Shown here piece by piece: positions 28,425 through 35,608 of a stretch of 64,000 bases of DNA. The DNA is taken from NCBI GenBank assembly GCA_027487775.1, contig JAIYCY010000024.1, positions 119,803 to 183,802 of the forward strand. The letters are read 5' to 3'. Within the stretch, counting starts at the first letter, position 1. Each line of letters starts with the position of its first letter. The notes under the pieces are model-generated. The model was not told where the DNA came from. It did not search any database and saw nothing but the letters and a program-made list of their open reading frames with translations. Source of the stretch: Planctomycetaceae bacterium (lineage in GTDB: Bacteria > Planctomycetota > Phycisphaerae > Tepidisphaerales > Tepidisphaeraceae). Position numbers and translations under genes: made by a program.

Positions 28425-29006
28425 TCACTTCACGCCCGCCAGCACGATCGATCGACCTCGCACGCAATCGGGCGAATGCTTCGGCTCGTCGCCGTCCGCG
28501 TCATCTCGCAGACTCGGCCCGCACTCGGCCTCGCGAAATGCCCTCGCACGGATCACCCGTCCGCCGACCCCCGATGCCTGCCCAGGGCTCGAATCCCTGT
28601 CCGCTACATCAAGTGACGACGGCTTGAGATTCTGCGCTCTCGCCCAACCCACAAACGCACTCAGTCGACGCGAAATCAACCGCTGCGAACATCCGATCGA
28701 ATTCGCCAACTCCGTCTGGCTCCGTCGATGAAGATGGATCGCAACCGCAATCGACCGCGTCCCCGGATCGAGCCGGTCATGATGCAAACAAAGCGCAAGC
28801 AACAGCGGGTCAAACTGCATATCAAACAGCCGCTTCACACGCCGCGCCACCGTCCCAGGATGCAACCCCACAACACCCGCCGCCGCCCGCACACCCACAC
28901 GCCGCCCCAACACCAAATCCACCACCACCCGATCCTCCGGCAACATCACCTCCACCGCTCGCGCCAAATGAAACGGCCAACGATCCAACTCAAACGCCCG
29001 CGCCAT
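28425..29006 (-). CDS. Double helix-turn-helix regulator (sigma region 4-like)
   Basis: 193 residues. Two HTH segments are seen: one at about 22-61 (LPEDRVVVDLVLG...GLHPGTVARRVKRLFD), which reads like sigma70 region 4, and one at about 95-118 (RSQTELANSIGCSQRLISRRL). No sigma region 2 is present, so it is not a complete sigma factor. The Pro/Gly-rich tail has no recognisable domain. Start ATG 29006 follows GAGGGGGGTG; GTG 29009 is an alternative. It lies 138 bp upstream of the ABC ATPase on the same strand and is the natural candidate to control, or recognise DNA for, the downstream block. Confidence 0.65.
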   Translation of the reverse strand: MARAFELDRWPFHLARAVEVMLPEDRVVVDLVLGRRVGVRAAAGVVGLHPGTVARRVKRLFDMQFDPLLLALCLHHDRLDPGTRSIAVAIHLHRRSQTELANSIGCSQRLISRRLSAFVGWARAQNLKPSSLDVADRDSSPGQASGVGGRVIRARAFREAECGPSLRDDADGDEPKHSPDCVRGRSIVLAGVK

Positions 29007-29041
29007 CACACACCCCCCTCATCGAAAAACCACCACCATCA

Positions 29042-29098
<57 letters not shown>

Positions 29099-29119
29099 AT
29101 CCCAATCACCCGCACCCAT

Positions 29120-29167
29120 CCGATCTAGCCCAGCCGATCTAGCCCAGCCGATCTAGCCCAGCCGATC
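29120..29167. repeat. 14-bp tandem repeat, 3 units plus partial
   Basis: Three perfect copies of CCGATCTAGCCCAG at 29120-29133, 29134-29147 and 29148-29161, followed by a partial CCGATC. Each contains the palindrome-like CTAG core. Non-coding. Confidence 0.95.
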
Positions 29168-29430
29168 CAACACGCACAAATCCAAACATGCACAAACACC
29201 CGCCCCTGCTTGTTTAATTTTTATCAAACAGAGGCCGCAGTATGCCATTTTGTTAGGTATTTGTCAAGGTTATTCTGCGAACGATTAACTCTTCAAGATA
29301 TTACACTTATCGATTATCTGCCCGATCGACACGCACTGGCTGACCTCGCGATCAATCGCATGGCCAGATCCTTGGGAAGTTGGCGCGCGGGCTATGAGGA
29401 TTGCCCTTGACTGGGCATCCGAAGCTCACG
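29168..29430. other. Lower-GC non-coding stretch, possible relic
   Basis: From about 29200 the base composition drops visibly (TGTTTAATTTTTATC and nearby). A 65-codon frame at 29210-29410 has no recognisable content. I see no gene here. The change from the flanking GC-rich DNA suggests a degraded insertion. Confidence 0.5.
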
Positions 29431-29810
29431 CTAAAAGGCTCGAACTTCGACCATGTCGCCGAGTTGATGAAGTTGCGCGTCAGCGGTGAGCAGTGTCAGA
29501 CGGTTCCGCATCGCCGTTGCAGCAATGAGTGCATCCGGCAGCTTGATGCGTTTCTCTCGACGAATCTGAACCACAGCGTCGATCAACTCTTCATCCGTGT
29601 GAGACAGATCAAACACACGAACGGATCGCATCAATGACCTGAACAGCTGCAGATCCTGTTCGGTCAGCCCTGAAAAGCTATTGAATTCCAGAACGGTGAT
29701 GACCGACACCGACAGCGAATCTTCGTCCCTCAGCACAGAGCGGACGTCTCACCTCGAAGCAACGCAATCACGGCGTTTGTATCGAGAAGGAAATCAGTCC
29801 GACCACTCAT
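29431..29810 (-). pseudogene. VapC-like PIN-domain toxin, frameshifted
   Basis: A PIN-domain RNase toxin split over two frames. The first frame starts at ATG 29810 and reads SGRTDFLLDTNAVIALLRGE before a TGA at 29730-29732. The rest continues in another frame from about 29739 (LRDEDSLSVSVITVLEF...LIDAVVQIRREKRIKLPDALIAATAM...LTADAQLHQLG). Joined, these give the PIN order: first Asp in LLDTN, the family glutamate in VLEF, Asp in KLPDALIAATA and Asp in LLTADAQ. Restoring the frame needs one extra base (or loss of two) near 29736. The start overlaps the antitoxin gene by 17 bp as in vapBC operons. It is either a pseudogene or a sequencing indel. Confidence 0.75.
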
Positions 29811-30039
29811 CGCGGAGCCTCCGTTGCTCTCGAACAGCGTCGCCTGACCACTGCAAACGCCCGATCATCGAATCCATCTCAACAACGGTTGCGCCTGATC
29901 GACTGCAGGATTCCATCCCCCCACGAGACGGCTTCAGCTTGACCTCCAACTCGACCTCACCCGCCGGAAGTCCAGTCGGAACGTCGAGCTTCAGCCGTCC
30001 ATGTTCGTCGATCACTGCGTGTAAATTGATCGTGGTCAT
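29794..30039 (-). CDS. VapB-like antitoxin
   Basis: 81 residues. The N-terminus (TTINLHAVIDEHGRLKLDVPTGLPAGEVELEVKL) is a short beta-rich AbrB/Phd-like dimerisation segment typical of antitoxins paired with PIN toxins. The C-terminal half (MDSMIGRLQWSGDAVREQRRLRDEWSD) is the charged toxin-neutralising tail. It overlaps the PIN-domain gene by 17 bp on the same strand. With the toxin frameshifted, the antitoxin may be the only functional part. Confidence 0.65.
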   Translation of the reverse strand: MTTINLHAVIDEHGRLKLDVPTGLPAGEVELEVKLKPSRGGMESCSRSGATVVEMDSMIGRLQWSGDAVREQRRLRDEWSD

Positions 30040-30382
30040 TCGCCAGCCTTTGATGGACGGATGCTATCATTACCGCGTCAGTTGTGCGACCTCTTTTCGA
30101 TCGAAGCATCCCAATGTGCAATCGCATGGTTGCGATCTGACCATCCCGCGGAGAGTCGTCACCCGTGGGATGGGGACTGGTTTCATCCATGCGAAAGGTC
30201 CGGCTTGCTTGGACCCGCGATCAGCCTCATGGGCTGACATATCTCAGTTTCTCGCAGTCGTCATCGCGAGACTTCAGTAGCGAGTCGCAATCTCATGGAA
30301 ACGTTTCGCGCGTGAGCTTCATGTTGATTCGACCTCGCTGGGGTTGCGTTGACGTCCGCAGCATCGCAAGATCGATCCCCTG
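30040..30382. other. Gene-free stretch upstream of the HAD phosphatase
   Basis: 343 bp between the antitoxin start and the phosphatase start. It must contain divergent promoters, but no convincing -35/-10 pair, RNA fold or open frame stands out. A GCAATCGCATGGTTGCGATC near-palindrome lies around 30119-30138. Confidence 0.4.
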
Positions 30383-31435
30383 ATGAATCAACGGGCCGTT
30401 TTCTTTGATCGTGACAATACGCTGATCGTCAACGACGGCTATCTCGGCGACCCGTCGCGCGTCGTCCTCATGCCAGGCGCCGCCGAAACCATCGCCGCAC
30501 TCCGAAAACTCGGATACGCCATCGTCACCGTGAGCAATCAATCCGGCGTCGCACGCGGGCTCTTTACCGAAGAAGACGTCCTGGCTGTCGATGCACGCAT
30601 GGACGCCCTCCTCCTCGAAGACCATCCCGATGCCGTCATCGATCGACACGAGTTCTGCCCGGATCATCCGCAAGCCGTCGTCGATGCCTATCGCAACAAC
30701 AGCGATCGACGAAAGCCAGGCCCCGGCATGATCCTCGACGCCGCACGCGAACTGAACCTCGACCTCGCACGAAGCTGGGTCGTCGGTGACGCGGGTCGCG
30801 ACATCCAAGCCGGCAAGCTGGCAGGATGTCGAACCATCCACTTCATCCCAGACAACGTCACACCCAGCGAAGCCTCCACCGCTGACGCCCAAGCCGACCA
30901 CGTCGTCCAACGCCTCGACGAAGTCGTCGCCATCCTTCGACGCGACGAACTCGCCGGCGGGGCTGTCGATCCAAACCGACATTCACAAACCCCAATGCCC
31001 TCAAACCATCCAAGCTCATCAACCGATTCAAGCCCATCAACCGATTCAAGCCCATCAACCGATTCAAGCCCATCAACATCTTCAGCGTCGATCGTCTCTG
31101 CCTCAACCACTTCGTCCGAAGCCGACACAAACGAACAGGCCGATGAGCACGATCCGGTCGCCGTCACTGTCGATCTCGAACCGATCGTCGCGGGCATGAA
31201 TCGGCTTGAACAACGCCTCGCGCAGACCGTCGAAGAGCTACGCCGCGCAAGCGAACCCGCCGGCGAGTTCAGCGTCGCGCGGCTCCTCGCGGGCGTCCTC
31301 ATGGGCGTCTCACTCGCAGCTCTCTTCGCCGCCATGCTCTATCGAGACGACGGTGCAGCCTTCCAATCCATCCTCCTCTTTGCCATCTTCGTCCAGGTCA
31401 CCGTCTCCAGCCTCCTGCTCATGGCCAGCCGATGA
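30383..31435 (+). CDS. GmhB-like HAD phosphatase fused to a C-terminal membrane hairpin
   Basis: 350 residues, about twice the normal length. Residues 1-195 match D-glycero-D-manno-heptose-1,7-bisphosphate 7-phosphatase: FFDRDNTLI (Asp9, Asp11), the TVSNQSGVARG motif II, the RKPGPGM lysine and VVGDAGRDI. The zinc loop is degenerate: CPDHP is kept, but the usual second Cys pair before RKP reads NNSDR. A Ser/Thr/Pro linker (about 205-250) holds three STDSSP repeats. A coiled segment follows, and two transmembrane helices near 300-320 and 327-347 end the protein. Sugar-phosphate dephosphorylation at the membrane, perhaps for surface glycans, is plausible. The fusion is unusual. Confidence 0.75.
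   Translation: MNQRAVFFDRDNTLIVNDGYLGDPSRVVLMPGAAETIAALRKLGYAIVTVSNQSGVARGLFTEEDVLAVDARMDALLLEDHPDAVIDRHEFCPDHPQAVVDAYRNNSDRRKPGPGMILDAARELNLDLARSWVVGDAGRDIQAGKLAGCRTIHFIPDNVTPSEASTADAQADHVVQRLDEVVAILRRDELAGGAVDPNRHSQTPMPSNHPSSSTDSSPSTDSSPSTDSSPSTSSASIVSASTTSSEADTNEQADEHDPVAVTVDLEPIVAGMNRLEQRLAQTVEELRRASEPAGEFSVARLLAGVLMGVSLAALFAAMLYRDDGAAFQSILLFAIFVQVTVSSLLLMASR
31018..31071. repeat. Three-copy 18-bp in-frame repeat in the HAD phosphatase gene
   Basis: Three identical units ATCAACCGATTCAAGCCC at 31018-31035, 31036-31053 and 31054-31071 encode STDSSP units in the linker. Confidence 0.92.
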
Positions 31436-31558
31436 ATCTCGCACCGACCGGGCATTTCGACGCGCGCCGACCGTTGCATCCTGCGGCAATTCACCGATAT
31501 TGAATCGGTCAGGATGATCGTCGGGCACGGATCGCATGTCTGAAGTCAGGTGTTTGGG

Positions 31559-32086
31559 ATGCTCTATTTCGCCTACGGGTCGAATCTCAACGTCAAAGCG
31601 GTCGCCGACTGGTGTCGGCACGCTGGCCTTCGCGTACCGTCCATGAAGCAACCCCGCGCCGCCGTCCTCGACAACTACCGACTCTGCTTCCCCATCTTCA
31701 GCGAGTATTGGGGCGGAGGCATCGGTGACATCGAATACGATCCCGGCAAGTGGGTCATGGGCGTCGTCTTTGATCTGACGCCCGCCGACATGGACATCAT
31801 CCACCAAAAGGTCCACCGAAAACTCGACGACGCAGGCAACGAAACAGGAACCTACAAACTCATCGACGTCCGCGTCACACCGCTCGGCAAGGGCGAACCC
31901 ATGTCCGCCGTCACCTATCAAGGCGTCAGCGTCGAAAAATACCACATCCCTCCCACACGCTATTACATGGATCAAGTCGTCCAAGGTGCCTACGCCACCG
32001 GACTCAGCATGATGTGGATCAGCTACCTCCAAAGCTTCAGCATCCAGCCCGGACGACCGCCCGGCTCGGGTAAAATCCAACCGTGA
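31559..32086 (+). CDS. Gamma-glutamylcyclotransferase-fold protein
   Basis: 175 residues from ATG 31559 (AGGTG upstream); a GTG at 31550 is possible. The N-terminus LYFAYGSNL is the hallmark of the GGCT/AIG2 fold, which cyclises gamma-glutamyl amines. The strand WVMGVVFDL corresponds to the family's GVV(W/F) segment, but the following helix reads IIHQKVHRKL where active members have L-D-x-x-E-G. The catalytic glutamate is therefore probably replaced by valine. The remainder (YKLIDVRVTPL...YQGVSVEKYHIPPTRYYMDQVVQGA) fits the fold. The protein may bind rather than cyclise its ligand. Its stop overlaps the next start (GTGA). Confidence 0.7.
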   Translation: MLYFAYGSNLNVKAVADWCRHAGLRVPSMKQPRAAVLDNYRLCFPIFSEYWGGGIGDIEYDPGKWVMGVVFDLTPADMDIIHQKVHRKLDDAGNETGTYKLIDVRVTPLGKGEPMSAVTYQGVSVEKYHIPPTRYYMDQVVQGAYATGLSMMWISYLQSFSIQPGRPPGSGKIQP

Positions 32087-32787
32087 CCCCGACTGATCAA
32101 ATCCAAAAGCACGACACCCAAACCCACGCCGACGGCACACCGGGCGCCGACCAACCTTTCGTCGAAGCGCCACTCGTCTACGACATCATCCAACGCCCAG
32201 ACATCAAAGCCGTCCTCGCCGACAACCCCACGCCCACCGCCACACAGCTCATCGCCATCGCCATCGCATCCGTCGGCCTGCTCGTCCTCGTCCGAACCCT
32301 CGCCCCCCGACAAAACTCCATCATCCCCGCGCTCTCAACTCTCGCACTCCTGATCACGATCAGCGTCGGCTTCCTCGCAACTCGCCCCAGCGTCGATCAG
32401 ATCACCATCACACTCCAAACCCGCAACACCTCAACCGACACCGCTTCCGCACGCGATCGCATCACCCTCTACCACGCCCGCCGATCCACCCAACTCGACA
32501 TCGACCTCCGCCTACCACAGACACGCATCCTCCTGCCCAACAGAGCTAGCCTTCAAGCCCTCTACAACCAACCCAAATCAAACCAAAACACCCATCGATC
32601 CCCCCACACCCAACACCTCTCCCTACCACGCGGCGGAAGCGTCATCGTCTATCATCCCCACGTCACAAGCCCACCCGGCGCGACGCATCAACGCGGAACT
32701 CAACCCCAAAAACCGATCACAATCCCCGAATCAACCCTCATCCGACTCAGACAACGCCTCGATCAATCCAACCTGCGCAATCCGTAA
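32083..32787 (+). CDS. Two-helix membrane protein of unknown function
   Basis: 234 residues starting with GTG in a 4-bp GTGA overlap with the preceding GGCT-like gene, so translation is likely coupled. Two transmembrane helices are predicted at about residues 52-70 (TQLIAIAIASVGLLVLVRTL) and 78-98 (IIPALSTLALLITISVGFLA). The rest is a beta-rich, Thr/Arg-rich soluble domain (ITITLQTRNTS...SLPRGGSVIVYHPHV). I do not recognise the family. Context suggests a role linked to the upstream protein. Confidence 0.65.
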   Translation: MTPTDQIQKHDTQTHADGTPGADQPFVEAPLVYDIIQRPDIKAVLADNPTPTATQLIAIAIASVGLLVLVRTLAPRQNSIIPALSTLALLITISVGFLATRPSVDQITITLQTRNTSTDTASARDRITLYHARRSTQLDIDLRLPQTRILLPNRASLQALYNQPKSNQNTHRSPHTQHLSLPRGGSVIVYHPHVTSPPGATHQRGTQPQKPITIPESTLIRLRQRLDQSNLRNP

Positions 32788-32860
32788 ATCGATCGGCACC
32801 CGCAAACCGCAAAGCAACCGCGAATCGCAAAGCGATCACGCAACAAAGACTGATCACAAG

Positions 32861-32889
32861 TCGCCGGGCGATCGAATCACGCCCGGCGA
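32861..32889. terminator. GC-rich hairpin between convergent genes
   Basis: TCGCCGGGCG (32861-32870) and CGCCCGGCGA (32880-32889) form a perfect 10-bp stem with a 9-base loop between two convergent genes. Only a short T stretch follows (TTTCG), so it is a weak or bidirectional terminator candidate. Confidence 0.5.
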
Positions 32890-32941
32890 TTTCGTCGAGA
32901 GTTCAACGAATCGATTGAGAGTTCAACGAACGTCTGCCCGA

Positions 32942-33784
32942 TCATTCCCCGTCGTCGTTGGATTCACGCAAACGATACCCCACGCCGCGCACCGTATGCA
33001 CCAGCCAGCTCGCTTCGCCGAGCTTCTTACGGATGGCCGTGATATGGACATCGATGGCGCGGTCGGTCACAAACACGTCCGTGCCCATCGCCTTGTCCAT
33101 CAGTTGATCACGCGTCAGCACACGTCCACGCGCTGCCACCAACGCGTGCAGCAACTTAAACTCCGTCAACGTCAAACGCACCGACTCACCGTTCAACGTC
33201 ACATCGTGCTTCGACGTATCGATCGAAAGCGGCCCGGCGCGATGCGTGCCCGACTCCGCCTGCGGCTGATCGCTCCGACGCAGCACCGTCGCCATCCGCG
33301 CAAGCAAAATTTTCGGACTGAATGGCTTGGTCACATAATCGTCCGCTCCCAACGTCAGACCGACCACCACATCCGTCTCTTCGCTCTTGGCGCTCAGCAT
33401 GATGATCGGAATGCCCGCCGTCTTGCTGTCGGCCTTCAGTCGTCGCGTGACTTCCGTGCCGTCCATGCCAGGCAACATCAGATCGAGAATGATCAAATCA
33501 GGAATATCACGCCGCGCAATGTCGATCGCATCAGACCCGTTGTATGCAGGAATGACATCGTAACCGGCACGCTGCAAATTAAACGCAAGCAGATCCGTCA
33601 GATCACGCTCGTCGTCGACGACAAGAATCCGCTTCGTCGTCCGCGGAGAAACAGCGTTAGGTGGAGAACCCACCGATTGCGGAACTCCCGGCGATGAACC
33701 GGATGATCCTTGCGTCGCGGGCGGGTTGGAGGCTGACGATCCGTGGCGCGGTTTGGACGTGTCAGAAGTGGAACGGCTCATCAT
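32942..33784 (-). CDS. OmpR/PhoB-family response regulator
   Basis: 280 residues from ATG 33784, which has GAGGAG at the right spacing; an upstream extension is not supported. A 50-residue Ser/Pro/Gly-rich disordered N-tail precedes the receiver domain: acidic pocket VVDDERD (Asp57/58), phospho-acceptor Asp101 in LIILDLMLPGMDG, and the lysine in DDYVTKPF. The C-terminal winged helix (about 180-275) has ALVAARGRVLTRDQLM and RAIDVHITAIRKKLG, typical of PhoB/RegX3. No cognate kinase is adjacent; phosphate control is possible but unproven. Confidence 0.9.
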   Translation of the reverse strand: MMSRSTSDTSKPRHGSSASNPPATQGSSGSSPGVPQSVGSPPNAVSPRTTKRILVVDDERDLTDLLAFNLQRAGYDVIPAYNGSDAIDIARRDIPDLIILDLMLPGMDGTEVTRRLKADSKTAGIPIIMLSAKSEETDVVVGLTLGADDYVTKPFSPKILLARMATVLRRSDQPQAESGTHRAGPLSIDTSKHDVTLNGESVRLTLTEFKLLHALVAARGRVLTRDQLMDKAMGTDVFVTDRAIDVHITAIRKKLGEASWLVHTVRGVGYRLRESNDDGE

Positions 33785-33925
33785 CGCACTCCTCAGCTGG
33801 CCCGTAGCGTCGGGCCGGGCGGTTAGTGTGTGCATGCGGAGAATCGTCATTCCACACAACCACACCGTCAAGACGCTAGCGCAGCCCTAATATCTGACAC
33901 CCTCACCTCCCCAAATCCGCATCGC

Positions 33926-35437
33926 TCAGCCCCATATCATTCGCTCGATTTTATCCATCGCACGACGAAACAGGCTCTTTCTAGGCCCGGTCAGCTTGAA
34001 TCCGACCTTCGCGATCCCAGGGAACACACGCCTGCCCATCCGCACTGGCAACAGCCGCGTCCGACGCACCTCGTCCGGCAGCGTAAAGTTTGCGCTCACC
34101 ACCTCGCGATGCAGCATCGGACAAAAAAACATCGCCATCGGACCCGCCCCATACATCTGCGGCAACGCCCACGCACCCATCCGATTCTCGTAATACGCAA
34201 GATTGAGTACGTCCGGCGGACGCATCCACGTCGGCACCGTCGCGAGCCATTCCTCCATCGCGCGCAATTCTCGACCCGACGCCGGCAATCCCATGAACTG
34301 AAGAATCCGTTTTGCATCCGGCATCTCGGTCGGAATCCGATCGTGCCAATACGGCGCCTTCGCCGTCTCACCGCCGTAACCAATCATCATCGCCTCGTCC
34401 GCACCAAAGAACCGCCGAAAACTTAAATCGTGATCCCCGGCCTTCCCACTGTTGCTGCAAAATCCCACCCGCAACAGATAACCATCACGATCCGCTCGCG
34501 TAGGACTCACAGGCTCGATCACTCGATGGTCCAGCCCAAGTCGCCTCGCGATCTCCAACGCAAGCGGAAGATCCTCCGGCTTCTCATTCGACGGATACGC
34601 GTACGTAAACCACTTGATCGACCCCGCCAACCGCGCACGACCCGCCGACGCTAACACCATCCGCGAATCACGACCCGCCGTCAGGCCAGCATTCAACCGG
34701 TACGATCCACTCGCCGCCCGAATCGTCGATGCCACCCTGTTCAATACCACTTCTCTCACACGATCCACCTTCTCCGTCGCAAACGGCTTCGTCGGCCAAC
34801 GACGACCCGCCCGACTCGCAGAAAGCTCCATCACAAAGTTCGGCAGCAAACGTCGCGTCTCGTCCGTCCGCGTCAGCCCCGCAGGAAAAAACTTGTTCGC
34901 CCCCAACTCCGGCTCCGCCTGACATCGCTCGACAAACGACTCCAAACCATCCAAATGCACCGCCGTCGGTGTCGATCCCGCCACCGCACGATCCGTTCGA
35001 TACACCGCCGACAACGAACAACCCGCATCCGGAACCAGCCACACATCCTCCGACGCTCGCTCAACTCCCACCAGCAAAAAACGACCCGCCCACGCATCAC
35101 TCAACGCCCCCAGACCCCGCAATAATTCCTCGCTCCACTTCCCCGCATCCATCGCCTCTGCCGACATCGCCCCTACCTCATGCCCCAAACCGACCACCCA
35201 ATCCTCAACCAACCCATCCTCCGCATCCAACGCATGACCCAAAATCCACCCGATATGCAGCCCCGAACGATCCTTCAAGCGACCCACTCGAAGCCGCTCA
35301 TCATGCGCAAGCACACACGAACCGATCGACTGCATCTTCCAGCCCGACGGCAGTCGCGCATCACCCCCGCGACGCGGAGAATCCGCCTCCAAACTCACCA
35401 GCCACTGACCCGGCAACTCGGGAATCGTAAAACTCAA
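33926..35437 (-). CDS. Asparagine-synthase-like ATP-pyrophosphatase
   Basis: 503 residues from TTG 35437, preferred because GAGGAG lies six bases upstream; the frame has no early ATG, and GTG 35503 is the alternative. The central RLNAGLTAGRDSRMVLA segment is the PP-loop (SGGxDSR-type) of asparagine synthase C-terminal domains, which adenylate carboxylates. Later YAYPSNEKPEDLPLALEIARRLGLDHRVIEP and GYGGETAKAPYW also fit the family. The N-terminal half looks like a degenerate Ntn/GATase-type domain (LVGVERASEDVWLVPDAGCSLSAVYR) without an N-terminal Cys, so glutaminase activity is doubtful. It diverges from an aminotransferase gene, which suggests modification of a surface glycan or peptide. Confidence 0.65.
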   Translation of the reverse strand: MSFTIPELPGQWLVSLEADSPRRGGDARLPSGWKMQSIGSCVLAHDERLRVGRLKDRSGLHIGWILGHALDAEDGLVEDWVVGLGHEVGAMSAEAMDAGKWSEELLRGLGALSDAWAGRFLLVGVERASEDVWLVPDAGCSLSAVYRTDRAVAGSTPTAVHLDGLESFVERCQAEPELGANKFFPAGLTRTDETRRLLPNFVMELSASRAGRRWPTKPFATEKVDRVREVVLNRVASTIRAASGSYRLNAGLTAGRDSRMVLASAGRARLAGSIKWFTYAYPSNEKPEDLPLALEIARRLGLDHRVIEPVSPTRADRDGYLLRVGFCSNSGKAGDHDLSFRRFFGADEAMMIGYGGETAKAPYWHDRIPTEMPDAKRILQFMGLPASGRELRAMEEWLATVPTWMRPPDVLNLAYYENRMGAWALPQMYGAGPMAMFFCPMLHREVVSANFTLPDEVRRTRLLPVRMGRRVFPGIAKVGFKLTGPRKSLFRRAMDKIERMIWG

Positions 35438-35608
35438 TGCACGCTCCTCTTCAAATCTCACACTCTCATCACACCCAAGACCCACACAACCCGCACATTC
35501 CACACAACTTCACACACCTCGGCAAATCCGAATCATTTCCCGCAATTCTGAAATCGGTCCGATCCGCCTCCTGCTATAGTGCCCGCCAACCCGCGCCGAT
35601 GCAGAGAT

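Noticed and set aside
29210..29410. 65-codon frame in the lower-GC stretch as a transposase remnant
   Set aside because: No DDE or HTH motif, no inverted repeats and no ribosome-binding site.
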